NCBI GenBank assembly: GCA_016844415.1 | Contig: JAENIX010000072.1 | Coordinates: 1-9,263 of the forward strand | DNA length: 9,263 nt | Source: Actinomycetota bacterium | Lineage (GTDB): Bacteria > Desulfobacterota > Deferrimicrobia > Deferrimicrobiales > Deferrimicrobiaceae | Direction: 5' to 3' | Part shown: piece after piece, positions 1 through 6,617 of the stretch | How positions within the stretch are numbered: position 1 is the stretch's first letter | Layout of the letters: each line of letters opens with the position of its first letter | Made by a program: the position numbers and the translations under genes | The notes under the pieces: model-generated | What the model saw: only the letters and a program-made list of their open reading frames with translations | Told to the model about the DNA's origin: nothing | Databases searched by the model: none

Positions 1-2286
1 CTGCTGGGTCTTCTGCGTGGATATCCGGGTGAACTGCGCAGCTTTGATATACGCGTCCGTCGTGAATCCTCCTGCGCGTTCGATGACGGAGCTTAAGCGC
101 TCCCCCTTGCGGACGGCATAAGCCCCCGGGAACCTGACCTCGCCTGCAAGCGTCACCTGGATCTTTTCGGCCCAGTCGGGAATCTGGCGGACGGCGAGAA
201 GGTCGTATTCACGCAAGGGGATGTCGAAGCTCTTGTCGCCGGACATCGCCCGCTCGGGGGAAAAAACGAGCGTCTCCGTCTTGACCAGCTCTCCTCCGGG
301 CGCGATCTCCCGGCGGATGAGTTCGGCCTCGCGGCCGTAGGCGCTTTCCTTGAACCCGCCCGCCCTGAAGAGGAGGTCCGAGATCTTCATCCCCTCCGTG
401 AGGACGTATTCGCCCGGGGAGTTGACTTCGCCCGAGATGGACACGCTCTTCTTGTATCGCGTTTCCCAGATCGAGTGGATCTTGACCTGGTCCTCGTCTT
501 CCAGGACGAGGTCGTTCGCCGCGTCACCCGACATCGCCTTCGCCAGGTCGAAGTAGATCGTCTGGAAATTCCGCTTCCCGTCGATCCGCAGGATCTCGGA
601 TCGGCCCGTGGATGCCGACCGGGTGAGGTCGCCGGCCAATTTCACGAGGTCGGAAATGCGCGCCCCCTTCTTGAGGTCGAAGGATCCCGCCTTGCGGACC
701 TCGCCGGAGATCGTCACCTTGGGGCTATCGCGGAAGGCGCTTCGGGGGAAGACCGTCAAGATGTCCATCGCCTGGAGAGGTACGTCCGCTTCCTTCTTCT
801 TCTCGAGGACGATTTCCCGCAGGTTTACGGGGATCGTTTCCTTGCGCATCTCCGGAGGAACGAGGCGCGTCAGCTGCGCGTAATCGAACCAGGTTTCGGG
901 CTGGAACGAGCCTATGTCCGGGAGCAGGGAGGCCACGGTCATGCCGGGCTTCAATTCGTATTTCCCGGGGCGAAGGACATTCCCCTCCAGGGTCACCGCA
1001 TTCCGCTCCGGTCCGAGAATCGGCAGGACCCGGACGATGTCCCCGTCGGACAATTCGAACGGCCCCTTGCCCTTTTCGAGCTCGTCGGCGTCGGCGTCGA
1101 GGACGATCTTCGCGGTGTGGCCTTCCAGGCGCTCCACCTGGATGCGGCGCTTGTAGGCGGTCGGCGCGAAACCGCCCGATACGCGGATCAGGTCCAGGAG
1201 CGTTTTCTCGTCCTTCAATTCGTAGATGGCGGGGCGACGGACCTCTCCCGAAATCGCCACGAGCCTTCCCACCACCGGAACGAATATCGCGTCGCCCTGG
1301 ATGAGCCGGATGTCGGAGCGCGTTTCGCCTTTGAGAAGATAGTCGTACAGGTCGATTTCCTGGATCTCGTTCCCCCCCCGGTTGATCCTGATCCGTCTCA
1401 GTGTCCCGATGTCCTTGACGCCGCCCGCCATCGAAAGCGCCTGCAGCGCGGTGTGCAGGGAGCTGACGTTGTACCACCCGGGTGCGCGGACCTCGCCCAC
1501 GGCCGAGACGCGGATCCCTTTCATCTGGCCCATGGTCACGTCGGAGCTGACCTCGGCGATGGTGGAGATCTTCGACTTGAGAAAAGATTTCATCTCGTCG
1601 AACGTCTTGCCCGCCACGTAGAGCGAGCCGAATTTCGATAGGTAGATCTTTCCGTCCCGGTCCACCACCGCCCGCTGCGTCCCTTCGACCCGCCCCCACA
1701 TCCGGATGACGATCTCGTCCCCGGGGCCGACGACGTAGCCGGGGGCCACCGGCATGTTTTCCAGGATCAGCGCGACGCCGGGGACGGGGTTGAATATCTC
1801 GTGGCCGAAATGGATGATCTTGCCGGCCTCGTCCCCGACCAGGCGCTTAAGGAACAGGTTTCCCACATAGGTGGAGGTTTTCCAGTCGTAGGCGGGAAAG
1901 GCGGGCCTGGGCTCCACCTTCGTCATCTGTTCCTGTTTCGTCGTCTCTATCTCTTTCTTATCCCCCTTCTTCTGAAGCTCCTTGGCGGTATCGGCAAGCT
2001 TTTTTCGGTCTTCCAGCATCTTCCTTGCCTCGGCGCTCGTCTCCAGCATCTTTTTGCCCGCATCGATCTGCTCGGGGGTCACGTCCGTGGGGATATCCGG
2101 GAGTCCTTGCTGGGTAATTTCCGCCGCCGCGAAGGCCGGGAGCGCCGCGCCAAGGAAACCCGTGCCGGGAATCCACCCGACTACGCCCGCCATCACCATC
2201 GCCACCATCAGAACCGGGACGTTCCTAAGAACTCGGAGTACCCTCAGAACCGGGACGTTGCTAAGAACTCTGGGGATCGTTTTCAT
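1..2286 (-). CDS. Polysaccharide export outer-membrane protein with multiple SLBB domains (partial, C-terminus outside window)
   Basis: Wza-class protein expected to form the outer-membrane exit channel for capsule or exopolysaccharide. The frame is open for 762 codons from ATG 2286 and runs off the window. Visible in order: a basic N-terminus and signal peptide (about residues 1-50, ending LPAFA-A); a Lys/Glu-rich, probably coiled-coil stretch (65-120); a Poly_export-like segment beginning at PGYVVGPGDE (about 179-250); then at least six SLBB-type repeats, each starting near a VxxxGEV/GNV..PG.Y motif (about residues 255, 339, 427, 520, 611, 707). AGGTG lies just before the ATG. I see no lipobox cysteine, so unlike E. 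coli Wza it is probably not a lipoprotein. Residues 6-23 are two 9-residue near-repeats (RVLSNVPVL, RVLRNVPVL) encoded by a 26-bp DNA repeat. Many SLBB copies fit the long SLBB exporters rather than short Wza. Family assignment is firm; the polymer exported is unknown. Confidence 0.92.
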   Translation of the reverse strand, partial: MKTIPRVLSNVPVLRVLRVLRNVPVLMVAMVMAGVVGWIPGTGFLGAALPAFAAAEITQQGLPDIPTDVTPEQIDAGKKMLETSAEARKMLEDRKKLADTAKELQKKGDKKEIETTKQEQMTKVEPRPAFPAYDWKTSTYVGNLFLKRLVGDEAGKIIHFGHEIFNPVPGVALILENMPVAPGYVVGPGDEIVIRMWGRVEGTQRAVVDRDGKIYLSKFGSLYVAGKTFDEMKSFLKSKISTIAEVSSDVTMGQMKGIRVSAVGEVRAPGWYNVSSLHTALQALSMAGGVKDIGTLRRIRINRGGNEIQEIDLYDYLLKGETRSDIRLIQGDAIFVPVVGRLVAISGEVRRPAIYELKDEKTLLDLIRVSGGFAPTAYKRRIQVERLEGHTAKIVLDADADELEKGKGPFELSDGDIVRVLPILGPERNAVTLEGNVLRPGKYELKPGMTVASLLPDIGSFQPETWFDYAQLTRLVPPEMRKETIPVNLREIVLEKKKEADVPLQAMDILTVFPRSAFRDSPKVTISGEVRKAGSFDLKKGARISDLVKLAGDLTRSASTGRSEILRIDGKRNFQTIYFDLAKAMSGDAANDLVLEDEDQVKIHSIWETRYKKSVSISGEVNSPGEYVLTEGMKISDLLFRAGGFKESAYGREAELIRREIAPGGELVKTETLVFSPERAMSGDKSFDIPLREYDLLAVRQIPDWAEKIQVTLAGEVRFPGAYAVRKGERLSSVIERAGGFTTDAYIKAAQFTRISTQKTQQ
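2209..2270. repeat. 26-bp direct repeat, two copies 36 bp apart, inside the signal-peptide region of the SLBB gene
   Basis: Copies lie at 2209-2234 and 2245-2270 and differ at one base. The core on the plus strand is CGGGACGTT(C/G)CTAAGAAC. The 36-bp spacing keeps the reading frame and gives two copies of a NVPVL-containing peptide. A diverged third copy lies at 6200-6223 in the signal-peptide region of the wzi-like gene. It may belong to a dispersed repeat family; that is inference. Confidence 0.7.
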
Positions 2287-2340
2287 CTTCACCTGCCGGG
2301 GAGAGATCGATAAGCGATGCCGAACCGAAGGGATTCTCAA

Positions 2341-2487
2341 TCAAACCCGCGCGCCGCTGATCCAAGACCAGTCGCCATATGGTCCTGGCACTGGCGCAAG
2401 GAGAAGCACAGGCCTCGGTTTCCCAATCCGCATATCGGTTTGTGGGAACCGGATCACCGCGACTTGGCCGGGTTTTTTCACTGCCAT
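2341..2487 (-). pseudogene. 3'-truncated PemK/MazF-family toxin remnant
   Basis: A 48-residue frame starts at ATG 2487, overlapping the stop of the DUF2281 gene (ATGGCAGTGA), the usual arrangement for a coupled toxin. Residues 7-40 read like the first strands of PemK/MazF proteins: GQVAVIRFPQTD, then GKPRPVLLLAPVPGPYGDW. The family normally continues with an I-S-S segment and reaches about 105-120 residues. Here it degenerates into SWISGARV and stops, and no frame between 2340 and 2286 restores the C-terminal part. It is therefore read as a dead toxin whose 3' two thirds were lost next to the SLBB gene. The assignment rests on motif recognition only. Confidence 0.62.
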
Positions 2488-2690
2488 TTTTCCTTGATAT
2501 CTTTTTCTCCATATTCAGGCCACGGTTCATCTTCCAGCCCGCGCAGTGCACAGGCAAGAGAGAATGCGGACCAATCCTTATTTTCCCTTCCATGCTTGCT
2601 CGCCAGATATTCCACGAAATCGAGCACTTCTCGTTGCAAGGGCTCCGGAAGGATGCTGAGCTTTTTATTGATCGCGTCCGATGTCTTCAT
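2478..2690 (-). CDS. DUF2281-family antitoxin-like protein
   Basis: A 70-residue protein. Its N-terminal half (DAINKKLSILPEPLQREVLDF VEYLASK, about residues 5-32) is typical of DUF2281, the small helical proteins that act as TA antitoxins. Its C-terminal half (WSAFSLACALRGLEDEP..YGEKDIKEKW) is the acidic tail usual for members paired with a toxin. Its ATG overlaps the preceding DUF433 stop as ATGA, indicating translational coupling, and its own stop lies inside the start of the PemK/MazF remnant. The natural partner therefore appears to be that truncated toxin, leaving this an orphan antitoxin. Confidence 0.75.
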   Translation of the reverse strand: MKTSDAINKKLSILPEPLQREVLDFVEYLASKHGRENKDWSAFSLACALRGLEDEPWPEYGEKDIKEKWQ

Positions 2691-2881
2691 GCTTCACCAT
2701 CTTTCAGGGCGGCGAGGATATCTTCACGTTGCAACTTTGGATAAGCATCCAGCATTTCATCCACGGATGCTCCTTCCCCAAGCTTACGCACCAGTAGTTC
2801 CACAGGCACCCTCGTGCCGCGGATCACTGGTTTGCCCAGCATTATCCCGGGCTCAGAAACGATCCGGTCGTGTTTTTCCAC
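2687..2881 (-). CDS. DUF433-family (VapB45-like) antitoxin protein
   Basis: A 64-residue protein with the hallmark DUF433 sequence DRIVSEPGIMLGKPVIRGTR, followed by VPVELLVRKLGEGASVDEMLDAYPKL and an IL.AL. tail. The fold is a small helix-turn-helix-like domain found in antitoxins, commonly beside a DUF5615 PIN-like toxin. GTG 2881 is chosen because AGGAG sits 8 bases upstream of it; a GTG at 2890 in the same frame overlaps that ribosome site and is unlikely. No DUF5615 or PIN gene follows; the next gene is DUF2281, joined by an ATGA overlap. Either this is an unusual three-gene unit or two antitoxins have lost their toxins. Confidence 0.8.
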   Translation of the reverse strand: MEKHDRIVSEPGIMLGKPVIRGTRVPVELLVRKLGEGASVDEMLDAYPKLQREDILAALKDGEA

Positions 2882-2987
2882 GATGTCCACTCCTTTCGCC
2901 TGCCTGAGGTTTGCTCACACAGCCACCAACAAGGCGTTGAATGGGAAAACCTCCGTGACAGGCAGCAATTCGTTTTTATTGAACCCC

Positions 2988-2993
2988 ATTATA
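2988..2993 (-). promoter_or_regulatory. Possible -10 box of the DUF433-DUF2281 operon
   Basis: The minus strand reads TATAAT, a perfect -10 match, in an AT-rich patch of the 145-bp gap between the AbiEii-type gene and the DUF433 gene. At 17-bp spacing the -35 would be TTCTGC, a poor match, and the leader would be about 100 nt. Weak support. Confidence 0.35.
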
Positions 2994-3026
2994 TATCACC
3001 CGCAGGACCCGCAGAACCGAATGGCC

Positions 3027-3704
3027 CTACTCTCCCAATTCGTCGACAAGCTTCTCCGCCCACCCAAGGAAAAAATGGCGCATTTCATCGAGCCGCAGCT
3101 CCTTGATCATGCGGGGAAGGATGGATACGGTTTCGACTCGCCTTAACGATTGCGCGAGCCAGAAGTTGTCCATGCCGACGTGTTTCCTTCGCGCGTTTTG
3201 AAGAACTTCCGGGAAGGGATACATCTCCTTGTCGATGAAGAATATGTCGACAAAGTCCTTCGGCTCGTGCCTGTCGAACAGCGCCGACAGCTTGTTGCAG
3301 ACAATGTCGAGGGAATTGTCGATCTGTATGCCGTAATGTTCCTCCCTCAGAACCGGTTCCAGGCGCGCGACCGGGTCCACGGCGAAATCGACTCGGACCT
3401 GTTCTCCCGAACGTCCCGTCACGACGCAGTCCAGGAAGGTGCTGTACGCGCGACGATACTCGACCCCGGCGCCGATCTTCCCCGCGATGTCCGTAAAAAA
3501 GCTCCTGACCACCGTCATTCCCGCGGCATCTCCGGTGAAGAAATCCAGGTCCTCCGAGAGCCGGTGCTGAAGATAGAAAGCCGAAAGAGCCGTTCCGCCC
3601 GTCAGGAAAAACAAATCCCCGATTTCCGAGCGGGCGATTGCGCGGAGGATTTCTTCCTGCAGGGGTGTCAGTACCAGCGACGCCTTATCCGGCTTTGCGC
3701 GCAA
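3027..3704 (-). CDS. AbiEii/AbiGii-type nucleotidyltransferase toxin
   Basis: A 225-residue protein of the nucleotidyltransferase superfamily (AbiEii/AbiGii family), to which the AbiE toxin and MenT tRNA-modifying toxins belong. The catalytic signature is visible: TGGTAL (about 35-40), then RLSEDLDFF (about 48-56) with the metal-binding D..D pair, then VRVDFAVDP (about 104-112), and a downstream NKLSALFDR.EPKDFVD block. The start is TTG 3704, with GGGAG 7 bases upstream, and overlaps the preceding 77-residue gene by 20 bp. Length is within the family range and all motifs are intact. The upstream partner is not a recognisable AbiEi transcriptional repressor, so the pair may be a variant module. 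The target is unknown. Confidence 0.82.
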   Translation of the reverse strand: MRAKPDKASLVLTPLQEEILRAIARSEIGDLFFLTGGTALSAFYLQHRLSEDLDFFTGDAAGMTVVRSFFTDIAGKIGAGVEYRRAYSTFLDCVVTGRSGEQVRVDFAVDPVARLEPVLREEHYGIQIDNSLDIVCNKLSALFDRHEPKDFVDIFFIDKEMYPFPEVLQNARRKHVGMDNFWLAQSLRRVETVSILPRMIKELRLDEMRHFFLGWAEKLVDELGE

Positions 3705-3918
3705 AATACCACTCCCAGAATTCCCTCTTGTCGCGGGATATATCGAGATCGGGAAGATAACGGCGGACCGCTTCCAGGCCCACCTCTTTCAGATCGACAT
3801 CGGTCCCTCGCATCAGGACTCTACCGACATAGAATTTCCGGAATTTTTCCGTTCCGTACTCTTCCTCGGAGAAATCGTAGTCCCATATCAGGGATTTGTT
3901 GACGAAAAATGTTTTCAT
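3685..3918 (-). CDS. Small 77-residue protein paired with AbiEii-type toxin (DUF6922-like, putative partner/antitoxin)
   Basis: The sequence shows a conserved-looking N-terminus (FVNKSLIWDYDFSEEE), a middle FRKFYVGRVLMRGT segment and a C-terminal EFWEWYF motif. I recognise it as the type of short protein that commonly precedes AbiEii-like nucleotidyltransferases (similar to DUF6922), but I cannot confirm the family. It starts 10 bp after the PIN toxin stop and overlaps the nucleotidyltransferase by 20 bp, so it is probably translationally coupled to both. No signal peptide, membrane segment or obvious DNA-binding motif is visible. The neutralising role is inferred only from position. Confidence 0.68.
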   Translation of the reverse strand: MKTFFVNKSLIWDYDFSEEEYGTEKFRKFYVGRVLMRGTDVDLKEVGLEAVRRYLPDLDISRDKREFWEWYFARKAG

Positions 3919-3928
3919 GATTTCGGTG

Positions 3929-4363
3929 TCACGCGGCTCCGAATTCCCGGAGCAGTTTCACTCCTCCACGCGCGGCCGCTTTCCGGCAGTATGCTTCGTC
4001 GGCCGTGACGAAAACTCCTTTTCGGAGGAGCGCCACGGCGTGGTACACGGCGTCGTAGAACGTTACACGGAAATCCTTCATCAGATCGAACGCGGTCCGG
4101 CACAGGTCGACCGTTGTCTCCTCCTCCGCGCAACGATACCCGATCAGAACGTCCATCAGCTTGTTGGCGCGCGCAGGATCCTTGAGCGCGATCACATTGC
4201 CGACTTCGAATACCCATAGCCGTGGAAGAACGATCTCGTGCCGCCCGTCCAGCCACCCCGATCGTATCGCGTCGGCCTGTTCCAGATCCTTCTCTTCGGC
4301 GCCGGCAAAGACCCATTTCAGGATGACGGAAGCATCCGGTACGATGATTCGGTTGGAAGGAAT
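3929..4363 (-). CDS. PIN-domain (VapC-like) ribonuclease toxin lacking a canonical start codon
   Basis: Reading the frame of the C-terminal part upstream gives a complete PIN domain. Counting from ATT 4363, it has VPDASVILKW with Asp10, WVFEVGNVI with Glu53, TFYDAVYHA with Asp104 and VTADEAYC with Asp122: the four acidic residues of VapC nucleases. At 144 residues the length is normal. No ATG, GTG or TTG exists in frame between the upstream in-frame TGA (about 4390) and GTG 4195, which would remove the first two acidic residues. GGAGG lies 7 bases before ATT 4363, so initiation at AUU, or a mutated start codon, is the best reading. It directly follows the ribbon-helix-helix gene, whose TGA ends at 4365. 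Confidence 0.75.
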   Translation of the reverse strand: MPSNRIIVPDASVILKWVFAGAEEKDLEQADAIRSGWLDGRHEIVLPRLWVFEVGNVIALKDPARANKLMDVLIGYRCAEEETTVDLCRTAFDLMKDFRVTFYDAVYHAVALLRKGVFVTADEAYCRKAAARGGVKLLREFGAA

Positions 4364-4364
4364 A

Positions 4365-4604
4365 TCAATGCCTCCGCCGGTCTTTCTTCAGAATTGCGAC
4401 GATCTCTTTGGTCGTAAGAGAGGGGCCGCTATCCCGCAGCAAACGGAGCTTTTCGGTTAGCCGCCTTCTCCTGATGGAGAGCAATTCCCTGGCCAACGCC
4501 TCGTTGACTATTTTGCTCCGCTCGCCGGCAGGAACCAGCGTCTCGAGGTCCCTGGCGATCTCGTTGCGGATCATGAAATTCAGTTTCCGGGCGGTGTTGA
4601 CCAC
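4365..4604 (-). CDS. Ribbon-helix-helix antitoxin of the PIN toxin module
   Basis: A 79-residue protein. The N-terminal half (KLNFMIRNEIARDLETLVPAG then ERSKIVNEALAREL, about residues 7-42) fits a CopG/MetJ-type ribbon-helix-helix DNA-binding domain: a short strand, then two helices. The C-terminal half is highly basic and would wrap the toxin. The GTG start at 4604 has GGAGGT 6 bases upstream. It is the first gene of a four-gene operon (antitoxin, PIN toxin, 77-residue protein, nucleotidyltransferase) and stands just downstream of a promoter with repeated half-sites, consistent with autorepression. Confidence 0.75.
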   Translation of the reverse strand: MVNTARKLNFMIRNEIARDLETLVPAGERSKIVNEALARELLSIRRRRLTEKLRLLRDSGPSLTTKEIVAILKKDRRRH

Positions 4605-4622
4605 CGGCTTACCTCCGCAAAA

Positions 4623-4655
4623 GGAGTAACAATCTTACTCCCATATCTTACTCCC
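4623..4655. promoter_or_regulatory. Putative operator: three copies of a GGAGTAA half-site
   Basis: On the plus strand, ATCTTACTCCC occurs twice (4632-4642 and 4645-4655, 13 bp apart). An inverted copy GGAGTAA (4623-4629) makes a 7-bp inverted repeat with TTACTCC (4635-4641). The array covers the -10 region and the start of the leader, where a ribbon-helix-helix antitoxin would be expected to bind. Confidence 0.5.
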
Positions 4656-4673
4656 ACCTCGCACGTCTGTCAA
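4645..4673 (-). promoter_or_regulatory. Sigma70-type promoter of the RHH-PIN operon
   Basis: On the minus strand, TTGACA (4668-4673, perfect -35) is followed after 17 bp by TAAGAT (4645-4650, four of six -10 matches). It lies about 40 bp upstream of the GTG start, and its upstream edge is only 17 bp from the wzi stop. The -10 box is part of one of the repeated half-sites described for 4623-4655. Confidence 0.6.
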
Positions 4674-5574
4674 ATTCCCCTCCGCCGCATTCAATTTTCG
4701 CGTCCCATGAACGAGAAAGAGGTCGCCTGGTACGACACCCCCAGGAAGGCGGAGAATCCGGTGTCCTTGAGTCCCGTGACACCGCCCTTGTTGGAGACGC
4801 TGTCGACCATTGCGTTCGCCTCGGCGCGCCAGGATTTCGTGAGCCAGCCGGTGACGCCCGTGGAGAAGCGGGAGCGGTGCTCGCCGGGGAAGCCCGCAGA
4901 GGGCTGCACCCCCGCCTGATGCCGGACACTCTCGTAGCCGACTTCGGCGAAGGTCGTGGGGAGGAAGAAATACCTCGACTTGAAGGACCACTCCTTGGAG
5001 CCCCCGCCCATCGGATGGCCGAGAACGATCCCATGGTACTGGTGGGGATAGGCGTGGTTGTACCAACTTGCGGTCTTCGCCCTGCCGCTGTAGACGTCCG
5101 CGTACTCGGCGCGAAAGTCCAGGCGGGAGGAGCCCAGCACCTTCGGGAGATAGACGCCGACAAGGTCCCCCCACTGGGACGGGTAGGGCAGATTCGTGAA
5201 AAGAAACTTGTTCTCGCCCTCCCCGGCACGGTCCCAATAGATTTGCACCGGTTGATACCGGAACGGAAGGGTGACGGTGAAGTCCACCCCGGCCAGGGTG
5301 TTGCTTAAGTAGCCGGGACTGTTCCTCCCCAGGTATTCCTCGACGAACTCCGAGACATCGTAGTCCCGGCCTTCTCCGCCGGAGTGAAAGATGCGCGTCA
5401 TTCCGATCTCGAGCCACGGGCGCGGCCTCGCGGCCAGGCGGGCGTTGAGCATGAAGGAATGCGAATACAACGGCTTCTTCTCCATCCGCACCGCCACCAG
5501 TTCGTATTGAACATTGCCCAGGAAGGAGAACCACCCGGTCAACGGGATCGGCTCCGGGTTGTGGAAGCGGATCC

Positions 5575-5626
5575 CCGGATAGGGGGCGGCGTTGTTGGTC
5601 CCGGATAGGGGGCGGCGTTGTTGGTG
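5575..5626. repeat. Exact 26-bp tandem duplication inside the wzi-like gene
   Basis: Copies at 5575-5600 and 5601-5626 are identical and directly abut; each begins CCCGGATAGG. Because 26 is not a multiple of three, the extra copy shifts the frame by two. Both copies encode TNNAAPYPG in their respective frames. Confidence 0.95.
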
Positions 5627-6199
5627 AGGATGAGCGCTCCATGGCGGCCGGGCCCGTACCATCCCGAAATTTTCCCGACCTGCACGGCGGCATATTTATA
5701 GCCGGCCTCGATGGAAGTGTCGAGAAGTTGGTTCCCCTCGCCGTCGCCCCTGCCGTGGAGCGTCATGGCGCGTAACTGCCCGGACAGGTACGGCGACATC
5801 TCTGCGCGGGCGGAGAGCCCCGCTTGCGCCGACCAGTCGTCGGGGCGAAAGATACCCTCGTTGTTTCGCGGCAGGAAGCGGGAATCCGAAAAGGAAGCGG
5901 CGGCCGTCACGCGGCCCATCGTCTTCGGCGCGGTATAGAATGCAAGCCATCGAAGAAGTTCCCCGTCGAACCCTTCGGGGTAGGTATACCGGGAGGCTTT
6001 TTCCGCAGCGTTGCGCACCGCCTGTATGGAATAGGGTCTGGTGTTGGCGAGGAATCCCGGCAGATACCCGGAAGCGTTCAGCTTGTCGATCACCGCGTAG
6101 ATTTCAGGCTCGTCGTTCAGGAACAGGTCGGAAGCGCGTGCGGTCGCCGGTACCGCCGAAGCAATCGCAACCCCAAGCACAACCCCGGCGATAGCCGTA

Positions 6200-6223
6200 A
6201 AAACGGGGACGTTCTTAAAAACT
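6200..6223. repeat. Diverged copy of the 2209-2270 repeat in the wzi signal-peptide region
   Basis: The plus strand reads ACGGGGACGTTCTTAAAAAC, matching about 19 of 23 positions of the repeat in the SLBB gene. It encodes FKNVPVF in the wzi signal peptide, against LRNVPVL in the other gene. The two genes are otherwise unrelated in fold. Confidence 0.6.
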
Positions 6224-6224
6224 A

Positions 6225-6617
6225 TTATCCGAAAACCGTGCACACCAACCCGCTGATTTGCTCGAAGTGCCGGTCCGCCGTGAGAAGCTCCGCGCCATGC
6301 TCCATCGCCTGGGCGGCGATCCACATGTCGTTTGAGGGGATCGGGGTCCCCTGGCGTCGAAGATGCAAGGCGATCCTCGAGTACCGGTCGGCCGTCACCT
6401 CGTTCACCGGGACCAGTTGCACGACATCCTTTCCGAGAAAGCGCCTGAGAGCGTTCGCGTTCTCATGGAAGCGCGATCCATTGCGGAATCCCAGCATCAA
6501 TTCTCCGATCGCTATCGGGGACATCAGAACCTCGTCCGAAGCGGCAACTTTTTCCATGAAGGCCGGGACACCGTTGAAATGTTTGATGTAGGCGCTGGTG
6601 TCGAGGAGAATCCTCAT
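6225..6617 (-). CDS. vapC: VapC-type PIN-domain ribonuclease toxin
   Basis: A 130-residue PIN nuclease that in characterised family members cleaves RNA such as tRNA or rRNA. The acidic active-site residues are in place: Asp6 in ILLDTSAY, Glu39 in PIAIGELMLGF, Asp97 in IPSNDMWIAA and Asp115 in LLTADRHF. The start is taken as ATG 6617, which overlaps the antitoxin stop as ATGA; a GTG two codons earlier (6623) is possible. The 3' end overlaps the GTG of the wzi-like gene by 19 bp, so expression of toxin and capsule gene may be coupled. All catalytic motifs are intact and the length is typical. Confidence 0.9.
   Translation of the reverse strand: MRILLDTSAYIKHFNGVPAFMEKVAASDEVLMSPIAIGELMLGFRNGSRFHENANALRRFLGKDVVQLVPVNEVTADRYSRIALHLRRQGTPIPSNDMWIAAQAMEHGAELLTADRHFEQISGLVCTVFG

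Larger units (their letters stand above)
4691..6243 (-). pseudogene. wzi: Capsule assembly protein Wzi-like, interrupted by a 26-bp tandem duplication
   Basis: Outer-membrane beta-barrel of the Caps_assemb_Wzi type, which anchors or organises capsule at the cell surface. GTG 6243 gives a signal peptide (hydrophobic about residues 11-32, cleavage after ATARA) then SDLFLNDEPEIYAVIDKLNA, and the frame continues to TNNAAPYPG near 5600. The C-terminal half resumes in another frame with the same TNNAAPYPG followed by IRFHNPEPIPLTGWF and runs to TGA 4691. Removing one copy of the exact 26-bp tandem repeat (5575-5626) joins the two parts into one 509-codon frame (508 residues), close to E. coli Wzi length. 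The start overlaps the vapC end by 19 bp. GTG is the only canonical start I found between the vapC end and the signal peptide core. As written, the protein would stop after about 235 residues. Confidence 0.85.

Noticed and set aside
475..1641. 388-codon open frame on the plus strand
   Set aside because: It is antisense to the SLBB exporter, whose opposite frame encodes six clear SLBB repeats. The plus-strand translation is Arg/Asp-rich shadow sequence with no family features.
725..1699. 324-codon minus-strand frame
   Set aside because: A shifted-frame shadow of the SLBB gene; Gly/Arg/Pro-rich with no recognisable motif.
3929..4195. PIN gene starting at GTG 4195 (88 residues)
   Set aside because: This would omit the first two catalytic acidic residues, which are encoded in frame upstream with a good ribosome site.
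4635..5693. 352-codon minus-strand frame
   Set aside because: It overlaps the C-terminal half of the wzi-like gene in another frame and is Arg/Pro-rich; the neighbouring frame carries the Wzi-type sequence.
5539..6324. wzi start at 6324
   Set aside because: The first 27 residues from there lie within vapC coding sequence, are not signal-like, and would bury the signal peptide; GTG 6243 places it at the N-terminus.
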